Assembly: GCA_012267385.1 (NCBI GenBank)
Contig: JAAXGW010000043.1
Coordinates: 1 to 64,000 of the forward strand
Source of the DNA: OMG group bacterium
GTDB lineage: Bacteria; Pseudomonadota; Gammaproteobacteria; Pseudomonadales; Azotimanducaceae
Direction of reading: 5' to 3'
Length of the DNA stretch: 64,000 nucleotides
A model generated the notes under the pieces. That model did not search any database. It had not been told where the DNA came from and was given only the letters and a program-made list of their open reading frames with translations. Positions 28,068 to 37,036 of this stretch are shown here, piece after piece (the first letter of the stretch is position 1; every line of letters starts with the position of its first letter). Position numbers and translations under genes: made by a program.

Positions 28068-29843
28068 TTACCATTGAAAATACAGTTGATCAACGTCATC
28101 TTCCTTTAAATGTTTCTGTAGAGTCTCGATCTGCTTGTCGGTGAGTTTGTCATATCGTCGATTCCACCGTAGCAGTCGTTGCGCAACAGTAGACCGAAGA
28201 TCGACTGTTGGAAATATAGAAATTTCATCAACTAAACCGCTAGGGTCCCCGTCAATCCAATCAAAAATGATTAAGCTGAAATACCAATCTTGTTCAGTTT
28301 CAGTCAACTCTTGAGCGAGGTCTATTGCTTCTTGTATGTCGCCGCGGTACCGAAAAGCACGTCCAGCTTGGAGCATGGCTACTCGCTTTGTAATTCCCTC
28401 CCGTACATCCACTAACAGGTCTAAAGCTAAATCTAGATCACTTTGCGAAATGTCGTGGAAAATTTGCGCCTCTAATCCGACCGCGGGAGTGTCCGGTGGT
28501 ACCATTAATTGTGATCTTCTAAATCCACCGCCCAATCCAGGTGTCCAATCAACAATTGGATGTTGACGAGCTAACTGAAAAGCACGCACTGGATCTGAAT
28601 CTAATGTGTGATAAACCAACTGTTCTCGTATTTCGTCGATTAAACGAGTGTTGAAAGAATCTTTGAGTATCCAGTCAAGAAGCGAGTGTGGTTCTCTTTC
28701 TGACCATATGGGTAACAGCCACCGAACCGCTATAGTTCGTAATGAAGAGTCTTTAATCTGCAGTGCAAGATCTCCGGCTTCATGCAATGAAGACTCTGCA
28801 ATCTTTGCGACTCCCGCTCTTGCCGCAACATATCTCGCCCTTTCTGGAAGAACATTGAGATTTTGAAGGATATAGCGAGGTTCCTTGTCTGCCCACACGT
28901 TAGCAATCTCTCGTTGCCAATCCTCTCTTGTATCCGCGGGCCCAATGCTAGCCACAGCTTCAATCGCCGCATGGACATCAGTTTCAGCCCACCTTCGAAT
29001 CACCAATTCCTCTAAACTGTATTCTCGTTCGGGAAGATTAGTTACGTATTCGAACGCTTTACGAGGTGATCTTCGAGCGGCACTGTCTACGATTGCTAAG
29101 ATGGAGTCATATTTACCTGCATAAGGAGATATGTCGCGTCCATTCAAATTTTGAATTTCTTCAATTATCGCGAACCCATCCTTATCAAACCAATGTATCG
29201 CTAAGCGTTCTAACAAATCTCCACGATCGTATTCAGTATGGTCCTCTGTTATAAACTTAGCTATTTGATACCAGACTTTCCTTGGCTCTTCTATTAGTTC
29301 CACTTTGACGTGAGCTCGGTACACCTCAATGGCATACTTTTTTTCCAGACTCAGTTTTGTCGCAATGTCGCGTAGCTTCTGTAAAGGCAATTCTAAATTT
29401 GCTCGAACGATACTATCCAAAGCCTGACGTCTATCGCTCCAATCTAAACTCTTGGCATGTTCGACAGCTGCTTCTAAGTCTTCCGTCGCCCAAGAATCAA
29501 AAACTGTCTGGACAAATTTCTCACGGTCCTCTTCTTCGCTTGCTAAGGCTAACTCTAGTGCGTTGCTGGGGTTTTCACTTGTTAGTCGCTGCAACAAAGC
29601 TATCTGAAGTTCATCTTTCACTCGAGAGGACATTCTTTGCCGCGTGTTCTTCGTGAGTTCTTGGAGCTTGCTTTCAACAGCCTTACTCGGTAAATCAGCG
29701 ACATAAGAGTAAACTGCGACAAATCTTTCTACCGAGTTTTCGTGTAGTGTCTTGTCCAACAATGGATTAGCATAGACATCTCCATTACTCGAGAAGACTC
29801 CCACGGCAAATACGAACAAACCACATGTGAACACAGGTTTCAC
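28068..29843 (-). CDS. Array member 10 (type B), predicted secreted
   Basis: 591 residues. It differs from most of the family in having a cleavable signal peptide (residues 1-26, ending DVYA before NPLL) in place of a membrane anchor, and almost no linker. It should be a soluble periplasmic protein. It is type B by AVYSYVADL after the first conserved helix. Solenoid turns include WATEDLEAAV, WAETDVHAAIEAV, WADKEPRYILQNLNVLP, WSEREPHSLLDWIL and DGDPSGLVDEISIFP. The conserved core is DLDLALDLLVDVREG. It starts at GTG 29843 with no clear Shine-Dalgarno and follows member 9 by 21 bp, so it is almost certainly cotranscribed with it. Confidence 0.85.
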   Translation of the reverse strand: MKPVFTCGLFVFAVGVFSSNGDVYANPLLDKTLHENSVERFVAVYSYVADLPSKAVESKLQELTKNTRQRMSSRVKDELQIALLQRLTSENPSNALELALASEEEDREKFVQTVFDSWATEDLEAAVEHAKSLDWSDRRQALDSIVRANLELPLQKLRDIATKLSLEKKYAIEVYRAHVKVELIEEPRKVWYQIAKFITEDHTEYDRGDLLERLAIHWFDKDGFAIIEEIQNLNGRDISPYAGKYDSILAIVDSAARRSPRKAFEYVTNLPEREYSLEELVIRRWAETDVHAAIEAVASIGPADTREDWQREIANVWADKEPRYILQNLNVLPERARYVAARAGVAKIAESSLHEAGDLALQIKDSSLRTIAVRWLLPIWSEREPHSLLDWILKDSFNTRLIDEIREQLVYHTLDSDPVRAFQLARQHPIVDWTPGLGGGFRRSQLMVPPDTPAVGLEAQIFHDISQSDLDLALDLLVDVREGITKRVAMLQAGRAFRYRGDIQEAIDLAQELTETEQDWYFSLIIFDWIDGDPSGLVDEISIFPTVDLRSTVAQRLLRWNRRYDKLTDKQIETLQKHLKEDDVDQLYFQW

Positions 29844-29864
29844 TAAGAAATGTCCCTGATCGAA

Positions 29865-31700
29865 TCAACGATTTTCGTCAAGATACCTTTGGTCTCCGGC
29901 ATTCAAGTACGTCCCCAGCGTTTGTAACTGGCTGTTTGTGAAATAATTGGTCGAGTGATTCCAAAGAATCTGTTGGCGTGCAACATAGGAACGAACTGCC
30001 CCCCCTGGAAATCGTTGGATCGCATTGATTAGACCCTTGGGATCGGATTGTGCCCATGGCCAGGATAATCGTAAGTAATAGGAATAATGATCGTTGGACT
30101 TTAAGTCGATACCTAGATCAATCGCATTTTCGGTTTGTCCTCGACTAACCAATTCTTCTGCAACGCTTACAAAAGCACTCATTTGCGTCTTCCCTTCGCG
30201 AACATTTGGCAGTAGTTCAAGTGCTAAGGACAAATCATCTGAAGCGATATCACCCATAAGGTCTCCTTCCAGACCAAAGCCGTGATACGGAATTGTTTGT
30301 CTGAGCCCGACTTGGAAAGCGAGCTCTCGTTCGCCTTTATCTATCAATTTCCATGCTAGTGTATGGTAGAGTTTGTTTCGGAGGTCTTTGCTGTCTGGAC
30401 TTGACAGAACCCATTCGACGCAAGCGTTCAGGTCTCGACTTGCCCATTCTTCAACGAGTGCTCTTGCCGCACTCAATTGCAAATCCTCGTTGAGTTGGAA
30501 AACCATTTCAACCGCTTGAGCAGGTGAGTTAGTCCTGACTAGTCTTTCGATTGCTTGGACACTGACTGCTTCGTGTAGTGAAGCAGGGAGTTGGTGTAGG
30601 TTATCTAACAGTTTCATGGGTTCAGACCGCGACGAGGCAAAACGATATTTCCAATCGATCCCCATCCAGACCATTGTTCCTCGGCTCTCTAACTCTCTCC
30701 GCAGTTGACTGTAAGGTAGTCCATGCACTTTTCTTAGTGCTTCGATGGCATCTCCATATTTAGCCCACGTTCGAACAATTTCGTGCAATGTAAGTTTTTT
30801 ATCTGGAACGTCATGTTTCAACGCGTAGTCAAACGCTTGTTCTGGTTGAGACTGAGCTAACCAATTCAGTGCTTCAGTGAGAACTTTCTTTCTATGCCCA
30901 TAATTTGCAATAGAGTCGTTGATTTCATCGAGTACACTGATACCAGATTCGTCAATCCAAACTTGGACTATTGGGACTAAGTCGTCGTAGGCCCTCGGTT
31001 GTGATTGAGCAATTTTTAAAGTTCTATACCACTCTTCTTTAGGTTCTTCCACTCTGTCACGTTTTTCTGAATCAAGAGCGTGATCCGGAAGGTTTTCTTC
31101 GTAGCGAAAATCATTTATGATTTGCTTTTTATCGTCGTCGTTGAGTTCATCATTGACTGCAACGATGGTTCTTAGTAGGTCCAATCGTCCATAGGCCCAA
31201 ATGTCCAAGTTCTTTACCCGTTCGATTGCGGTAGATAAATCTCTCGTTCCCAATTCGGAAAAAACAGTATTCAGCAATTCTGTTCGTCTCGGGTCTTCAC
31301 TCGCCAGTGTAAACTTTATAGCCTGCTCGGGATTCATCGTTGTGAGACGTTGTAATAACAGTGTTTGGACTCGGTCTCTTGTACTCTGTGGCACCTTCCA
31401 CGTAGCTTCGGTGGATTGGGAGAGCCAATCGGACAACTTATCGTCGTCTAGTTCTAAAATCCATGAAGCAATTGCGACATTACGTTCGAAGGGCTCATCC
31501 GGAATCTCCAAATCTTCGAGGCGAGACGGGAGTGCTGACTCATTTGAAGAGACTGTCTCGATTTGATTTGAGCGCGCAGAAACCACTCTAAGAGAATCTG
31601 AATTTGATTGTGCGACAAAGTGCCCGTCAAGAGTCATCAAAGCAGATAACGTTGTAATCACAACGAAAACGTGTTGAAGACAGTTAGACGCAGATTTCAT
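29865..31700 (-). CDS. Array member 9 (type A), predicted secreted or weakly anchored
   Basis: About 611 residues from ATG 31700; GTG 31724 is an in-frame alternative. The N-terminal hydrophobic stretch (about 10-30, FVVITTLSALMTLDGHFVAQS) looks more like a signal peptide than the glycine-patterned anchor of the other members. It is type A by AIASWILELDDDKLSDWLSQS. Repeat turns include WASRDLNACVEWVLSSP and WAQSDPKGLINAIQRFPG, and the core is DLSLALELLPNVREG. One normal turn is altered: WAKYGDAIEALRKVHGLP lacks the D-P step. It sits 13 bp or a little more from member 8 and 21 bp from member 10, probably in one operon. Confidence 0.85.
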   Translation of the reverse strand: MKSASNCLQHVFVVITTLSALMTLDGHFVAQSNSDSLRVVSARSNQIETVSSNESALPSRLEDLEIPDEPFERNVAIASWILELDDDKLSDWLSQSTEATWKVPQSTRDRVQTLLLQRLTTMNPEQAIKFTLASEDPRRTELLNTVFSELGTRDLSTAIERVKNLDIWAYGRLDLLRTIVAVNDELNDDDKKQIINDFRYEENLPDHALDSEKRDRVEEPKEEWYRTLKIAQSQPRAYDDLVPIVQVWIDESGISVLDEINDSIANYGHRKKVLTEALNWLAQSQPEQAFDYALKHDVPDKKLTLHEIVRTWAKYGDAIEALRKVHGLPYSQLRRELESRGTMVWMGIDWKYRFASSRSEPMKLLDNLHQLPASLHEAVSVQAIERLVRTNSPAQAVEMVFQLNEDLQLSAARALVEEWASRDLNACVEWVLSSPDSKDLRNKLYHTLAWKLIDKGERELAFQVGLRQTIPYHGFGLEGDLMGDIASDDLSLALELLPNVREGKTQMSAFVSVAEELVSRGQTENAIDLGIDLKSNDHYSYYLRLSWPWAQSDPKGLINAIQRFPGGAVRSYVARQQILWNHSTNYFTNSQLQTLGTYLNAGDQRYLDENR

Positions 31701-31737
31701 CGGTGCAACTTGAAACTGAAGCACGTGTGTTCCCGCA

Positions 31738-33591
31738 TTACTCTTCTCGTGTCTGACTATCTTCTTCTATTATGTACTGATTTAGTGTTTCGAGCTGGCT
31801 ATCAGAAAAGTTTTGAACATGCATTCGAGACAACTCGCTCGCTACATTCGAGCGAATCTCCGCCGTTGGAAAGTCTTTTAGCGCAGCTAATACTGCGGCC
31901 GGATCGAATTTCGCCCATTCATAGGAGATGCTGCGGTAGAAACTGTCTCTAGCATCGTCCGGTAGTTGCTGCACTAGACTCAGTGCTCTGTCTGGTTCTC
32001 CGTTTGCTACAAGACTGACTCCAATGGATCGAGTGACTGCCGTTGTAGTCTCTCCATCTCTAGCCTCTGGTAGTAACTCGATAGCAGTATCGACATCACG
32101 AAACGCTAGAGCCGATAACAATTGGGCTTCCAGTCCAATGTTCCATCCTTCAGGAATGGGTTGCTGGGCGGCAATCTGAATCGCACGTTTTGGATCTGAG
32201 TCGACCATCATCGAGAGAACACTCTCGAGTAACCGCCCTCTGTTAGGCTCGGTTTTGGGATATTCCAACACCCAATCCAAGGTTGCGTTCACATTGTCTT
32301 GAGCCCATCGATAAACCAATGATTCTGCTGCTCGTGACCGCATTTCCGGATCTTCCAGCCGCAGAACCAGATCACTCGCTTCGTGTGGTGAAGACTGTGC
32401 GAGGCTAGAAAACGACTGGCTCACAGCAGACATTTGGGTTGATTTGGGTACAGTTTCTAAATTCGCTAATAGTTCTCGCGGATTGGTGCTCGCCCAGGAG
32501 TTTACCGCCGTGTTCTGCAATCTTTCGCGCATTCCGCTCGGTTCAACTACTTTTACTGCCTCAAGTGCAGCGTGTGGGTCCATTTCCGCCCATACGAACA
32601 CTACTCGAAAGGTAGGAGGGAACATCTGAAAAGCACCTTCTTGAGGGATATCTTGTGCGTACTGGAATGCACGAGTAGGATCTTCGCGTGTAATCGATTC
32701 AAGAATGAGGTTGATCGAATCTCTCTGAAAGTATTCTCCTGCTTCAGAGTTGAGAATCTCTTGGAGCACGTCAATACCTTCAATTTGATACCATCGTTGT
32801 GCGATCCGACTCGCCAACTCATAACCTAAATCGGTTTCAGCTTCGGGGAATGCTATCAACTCGTACCATCTAGATTTGGGATCGTCAATGTACTCTGTAG
32901 TCAGTGATTCGATGTAATGCGATACCACGAACGACTCTAAATTCAGTTCAAGACCTATGTCGCGAATTTTCGATAGCGGTAATTCTTCTCGAGCCTCAAT
33001 GACTTCCTTCAACGCTACGAATCTCAGTGGCTCAGCTAGGTTGGCAATCTCTACTAACGATGTTTCCAAATCCGTACTAGCCCATTCACTAAAAACCGTT
33101 TTTACCATCTTAGAACGAATCGGATTCTTTTGCGCGAGAGCGAATTCCAACGCGGAAGACGGTGCAACTAATACCTGTCGTTCTAGCAGTGCGGTTTGTA
33201 AAGCACTTCTGACTCGTGACGACTGGATCCAATTTTCGTTGATAGTACGATTCAACGTTTCTATTAAATTTTGATCGGGTAAGGATTCAACATAAGAATA
33301 CACTGTTTTAAATCGTTGAACGGTGTTTATGTCTACTGCTGGATCGTTCAGATCAGCACCCGAGTTGTTTTCTGTACCGAAGCCTGGTTCGTGACTTGAT
33401 TCGCTGGATTCTCCGTCGCTAGATTGAGTTACGCTGTTGGTGTTGCTGAGATTTCCATCCTTGGTGCTGACATACACTGCGAAAAATCCAGCCAAACCGA
33501 TCGCGACCCCTATAGCTGTCCAAACGATAATCTTGACCAATGAGAAAGGTGCGTGAGTGTTTTTATTCGAGAGTGTCGTGGATTCGTTCAT
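31738..33591 (-). CDS. Array member 8 (type B), membrane-anchored
   Basis: 617 residues. The N-terminus has a longer cytoplasmic tail (about 18 residues) before the membrane helix (about 20-42, with GVAIGLAG), followed by a Ser/Asn/Gly-rich linker. The helical region begins near residue 90. It is type B by TVYSYVESLPDQNL. Solenoid turns are very regular: WASTDLETSL, WAEMDPHAALEAV, WASTNPRELLANLETVP, WAQDNVNATLDWVLEYP and WAKFDPAAVLAALKDFP. The core is DVDTAIELLPEARDG. The C-terminus is FSDSQLETLNQYI. Its ATG overlaps the stop codon of member 7 by 4 bp (ATGA), so the two are translationally coupled, as expected if an A and a B product are needed together. Confidence 0.88.
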   Translation of the reverse strand: MNESTTLSNKNTHAPFSLVKIIVWTAIGVAIGLAGFFAVYVSTKDGNLSNTNSVTQSSDGESSESSHEPGFGTENNSGADLNDPAVDINTVQRFKTVYSYVESLPDQNLIETLNRTINENWIQSSRVRSALQTALLERQVLVAPSSALEFALAQKNPIRSKMVKTVFSEWASTDLETSLVEIANLAEPLRFVALKEVIEAREELPLSKIRDIGLELNLESFVVSHYIESLTTEYIDDPKSRWYELIAFPEAETDLGYELASRIAQRWYQIEGIDVLQEILNSEAGEYFQRDSINLILESITREDPTRAFQYAQDIPQEGAFQMFPPTFRVVFVWAEMDPHAALEAVKVVEPSGMRERLQNTAVNSWASTNPRELLANLETVPKSTQMSAVSQSFSSLAQSSPHEASDLVLRLEDPEMRSRAAESLVYRWAQDNVNATLDWVLEYPKTEPNRGRLLESVLSMMVDSDPKRAIQIAAQQPIPEGWNIGLEAQLLSALAFRDVDTAIELLPEARDGETTTAVTRSIGVSLVANGEPDRALSLVQQLPDDARDSFYRSISYEWAKFDPAAVLAALKDFPTAEIRSNVASELSRMHVQNFSDSQLETLNQYIIEEDSQTREE

Positions 33592-35411
33592 GGTGAGCTG
33601 TTCTCCAGCGAACCCTTGTCTTCAGAGCTAAGGTAGGATTCCAATTGCTCTATCTGGGAGTCAGTGAAACGCGGATAGCTGCGATGCATTCGAGTCAAGG
33701 ACAATGCAATTTTGGACCGTATTTCACTAGTTGGAAAGTTCTCCAGTTCCGCTAACAAATTCGTGATGTCTCTAGAACCCCAACGTTGACCTAGGTCGAT
33801 TAAGAAGTCACTTCGATCAGATTCTGGTAGCTGCGAACCAAGGCTCAATGCTTCTTCGGTGTCTCCTTGTTGAATTAGCGTGTTAGCGACAGAAACATAG
33901 GACTGCGTTTTGGTATCGCCAGCACGAACCTGAGGCAATAGCTTCAATGCCAGACTCAGATCCGAATTTGCGATCCGTCCAATGATCATAGCCTCGGTGC
34001 CAACGGTACTCTCACCAAGTAGAGAGACTTGTCGAGCAATTTGAAAAGCGCGCTCAAGATCAATCCACGCTACTTTATTGGCTAAATCGTGGAGCACGTA
34101 AGGTCGGTCGGCAGACTTAATGGACTCTGAATATTCAACCCAATCGATAGCAGCTTTCAAGTCTTGACTTACCCAAGATTCCAACAGAATGTCTCGAGCC
34201 CTCCATTGCAGTTCTTCGTCTAACTGAGCGACCAATGAAGCTGCTTCGGTTGGCGCGTCCTTAGCGATTAGATAAATTGCGTCGGTGGCTGCAGACTCTC
34301 GAGTAGAGACTGGTAACTCCTGCAATTGAACCAACACCTCTCTAGGATCGCTTTGTACCCACTGTATGACTGCTGAAAATTCGAGATCGCTACGAAATTG
34401 ACCAGGAGGTACGACCTCGACAGCTTCAAGTGCAACATGAGGATCTTGTTTAGCCCATACTTCGACGACGTTTCGGGCGACATACTCATGGTTGTCAGAA
34501 GCTAGAGTCAATGCAAATTTGAATGCCTGATCTGGCATTGACTTGGCGACTTCAACAAGAACCGTGCGCGATACAGCGGCGCGCATCTCAGTGTTGGTCA
34601 TGGAGGCAATGACTTCTTCAAGAACATCAATACCCGAGGATTCAATCCAAGAGGCTGCTAGCTGTGTAAGTATTTGATAGTGCTCTTGATTGAGACCCGC
34701 GAGTGCTACAGCTTGGAACCAAATTTCTTCTGGGTTCCCTAGTGGGCTATTGAGAAACTTTTGTAAATGGTAGGTTGTCGCATAGATCTCCTCACCCAGT
34801 CTCTTCGCGATTACTTTGTGTTCGTCAAGACTGAGCGAATCTGTCGCTTCCAAAATACCCCGAAGGGCGAACCGACGAAGCGATTCATCGATATTGCTTC
34901 CTTGCTCGACCGCTGCATCTACATCTGCGACCGCCCACTCGAAAAAGACCGTCTGAACAAATTTAGTTTTCTCAGGGGTACCTCGAGCAAGAGCAAAGTC
35001 TAGTGCTGCAATAGGATTGTATGATGTCAGTTTGGTGAGCAGGATCACTTGAAAGTCTCGACGAGCCTTCGGGGACACCTCCCAAATAATGTTGACCGAC
35101 TGTTCGAGCCAGTCAACTAATCGTCGCTCATCGACTGCGAGAATCCACGAAGAAATTTTGGTGCGTCGTTCGAAGGCAGACTCTGAAAGTCTCAAGGTGG
35201 TGACACTCTGTGGCATTACACCTCGCGCTGAACTAGGTTGTTCAATTGAAGGATTGATGTCTTTCTGCGTTTCACTGGTCGAGCCTGGATTTTCAAGCTG
35301 TGTGTTTGCGCCTGTATTTTGGAACACGGTCAGTAAGAGAAACGAAGAAGCAATACCAATGCTCACTCCAAGTATCAACAAGATTACGACGGTTACTGTT
35401 TGTCTGTTCAC
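33588..35411 (-). CDS. Array member 7 (type A), membrane-anchored
   Basis: 607 residues from GTG 35411, with AAGGA 11 nt upstream, one of the few recognisable ribosome-binding sites in the array. The membrane helix is about 7-28 with GVSIG, and the linker runs to about residue 75. It is type A by ISSWILAVDERRLVDWLEQS. Turns include WAVADVDAAV, WAKQDPHVALEAV, WVQSDPREVLVQLQELP, WVSQDLKAAIDWV and WGSRDITNLLAELENFP. The core is DLSLALKLLPQVRAG. It is the first gene after the 469-bp gap and so probably the start of a separate transcription unit (members 7-11). It overlaps member 8 by 4 bp. Confidence 0.88.
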   Translation of the reverse strand: MNRQTVTVVILLILGVSIGIASSFLLLTVFQNTGANTQLENPGSTSETQKDINPSIEQPSSARGVMPQSVTTLRLSESAFERRTKISSWILAVDERRLVDWLEQSVNIIWEVSPKARRDFQVILLTKLTSYNPIAALDFALARGTPEKTKFVQTVFFEWAVADVDAAVEQGSNIDESLRRFALRGILEATDSLSLDEHKVIAKRLGEEIYATTYHLQKFLNSPLGNPEEIWFQAVALAGLNQEHYQILTQLAASWIESSGIDVLEEVIASMTNTEMRAAVSRTVLVEVAKSMPDQAFKFALTLASDNHEYVARNVVEVWAKQDPHVALEAVEVVPPGQFRSDLEFSAVIQWVQSDPREVLVQLQELPVSTRESAATDAIYLIAKDAPTEAASLVAQLDEELQWRARDILLESWVSQDLKAAIDWVEYSESIKSADRPYVLHDLANKVAWIDLERAFQIARQVSLLGESTVGTEAMIIGRIANSDLSLALKLLPQVRAGDTKTQSYVSVANTLIQQGDTEEALSLGSQLPESDRSDFLIDLGQRWGSRDITNLLAELENFPTSEIRSKIALSLTRMHRSYPRFTDSQIEQLESYLSSEDKGSLENSSP

Positions 35412-35880
35412 CTACTCTATATTCCTTCAATCACAGGTTTGAACGAGAGAACTCTCTGAAGCAATCCATTCTGTTCACTTTTAAATCCTACTAACCAAGC
35501 ACACACTTCTCAGTCCGATATTAGGTGGTTATAAGCACGTTTTGAGATTTATATTTTTCAGACTCGCCATGTTTGCTAGTACAAGAAAAACCTTGGAGCC
35601 GCCGAAGTGTTCAACACTCATTGCTAATGAGGACTACAAATGGTAACCATTGTTCGCTCCGAGGCATGCTCGTACGACATCTGAAGAGCAGATTCAATAC
35701 TGCATTAGCTCGACTCTATATATCAATTCCACACAATCGGTAGTTGGTTGCAGCAACTAGAGAGCTTATACACGTGAGTTTCAGAGTTTTTGAACTGACA
35801 AGATTGTCGTAATGTAATCACTGACGAACGAACTGATTTGGCATGAATATTGGAACTTCAAAGATCGATATATCGCAAAG
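35412..35880. other. 469-bp gap dividing the array
   Basis: The only long non-coding stretch within the array. I see no reading frame with family similarity, no insertion-sequence ends and no RNA gene. It should hold the 3' end of the member 1-6 transcript and the promoter of members 7-11. A short hairpin-like GAGAG-AA-CTCTC (35445-35456) lies near the start of member 7, and the rest is AT-rich without a clear terminator. Confidence 0.5.
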
Positions 35881-36711
35881 CTATTGGTCTTCCAAAGCCT
35901 GTCTGTCGGAATCAGACAAGTATTGCTTTAACGTATCGAATTGTTCGTCAGTGAAGATATCTCGAGCCCACTGACTCGACAGACTAGCAGCAATTTTTGA
36001 ACGAATTTCCTCTGTGGGCAACAGTTCTAGTGATTCCACAAAACCAGCTGGGTCGATTCGAACCCACGAAAAAGCAATACTCTGATAGTAACTTGCTTGA
36101 TCGTCGTTGGGCAGTTTTATGCCGAGTTCTAATGCTTCGGTGGAGTGTCCGCCATCGATATAACGATTTCCAACGGAAGTGTAAGCCCTTGTCTTGGTGA
36201 TCCCCTCACGAACTTGTGGTAGTAACTCCACAGCAAGATCTAGATTCTGATTCGCAATTCGACTAATCACTTCGGCTTCTAGACCGTAAGCGTTCATCCC
36301 CATACCCATAGAGTCCGAATCCTCTGAGACGTCATACTTTACAGCTAAATCGAATGCTCGACGCGGGTCCGATTCTACCAAGCGACTCGTTAACGCTTGT
36401 ACCCAAACGTAGCGGTCTTCGTCCTTCACAGGACCGTTGTAGACCCAATTGATCGCAGCTTCTACATCCTGTTCAAGCCACTCATACAAAACAGTCGAAG
36501 GAAGGTTACTATATCGCATTCCTTCAGTGTGTTCAAGCGCCAGCTCAGCCGCTTCTTTGGGCGATGTCCTAGCAATTTCGCGAATGGCAGTACTCATCGC
36601 GTTGTCATGAGTATTAGTCGGAAAGTCATCTAGATTTTCCAAGACGTACCAAGGTTCTTGCCTCGCCCAATTTCCAACGACGCTCCGTTGGAGTTGGATC
36701 GCGCAGACCAC
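35881..36711 (-). CDS. C-terminal fragment of array member 6
   Basis: 276 codons continuing the family sequence after the second frameshift. They contain WARQEPWYVLENLDDFP, WLEQDVEAAINWVYNGP, VESDPRRAFDLAVKYDV, the conserved core NLDLAVELLPQVREG and the terminal FTDEQFDTLKQYLSDSD. There is no export signal or credible start of its own. Confidence 0.6.
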   Translation of the reverse strand: MVCAIQLQRSVVGNWARQEPWYVLENLDDFPTNTHDNAMSTAIREIARTSPKEAAELALEHTEGMRYSNLPSTVLYEWLEQDVEAAINWVYNGPVKDEDRYVWVQALTSRLVESDPRRAFDLAVKYDVSEDSDSMGMGMNAYGLEAEVISRIANQNLDLAVELLPQVREGITKTRAYTSVGNRYIDGGHSTEALELGIKLPNDDQASYYQSIAFSWVRIDPAGFVESLELLPTEEIRSKIAASLSSQWARDIFTDEQFDTLKQYLSDSDRQALEDQ

Positions 36712-37036
36712 TCGTTTCTATTGCTCTGACAGCTTGAAATGCTGCCTGTGGATCAGATTGAGACCATTGACTTACGACAGAATATAACGTTGGGGAAAAC
36801 CTGCCTTCGCTCGGCATATTCAGCGCATACTGAAACGCTTGTGCCGGGTTTTCTTCTGCCGCTTCCCATAACAGCTGGCGGATCATATTATTTTTAATTT
36901 CAACGTCCAAGGCACTTTCACTGATTTCATCAAGCACGTCAAATCCATCTTGTTCGTACCACTGTCTTGCGATGTTAGACAATGCTCTAGAATGGCTGAA
37001 GTTATTGGGATCTAGTAAGTTTGTCACTTCTTCCAC
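36626..37036 (-). CDS. Middle fragment of array member 6
   Basis: 136 codons between the two frameshifts. They encode the family segment from EVTNLLDP through WYEQDGFDVLDEI, QAFQYALNMPSEG and WSQSDPQAAFQAVRAIETSG. The last 20 or so residues (from PTPTERRW) lie beyond the second frameshift. It is unlikely to be translated on its own. Confidence 0.5.
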   Translation of the reverse strand: MEEVTNLLDPNNFSHSRALSNIARQWYEQDGFDVLDEISESALDVEIKNNMIRQLLWEAAEENPAQAFQYALNMPSEGRFSPTLYSVVSQWSQSDPQAAFQAVRAIETSGLRDPTPTERRWKLGEARTLVRLGKSR

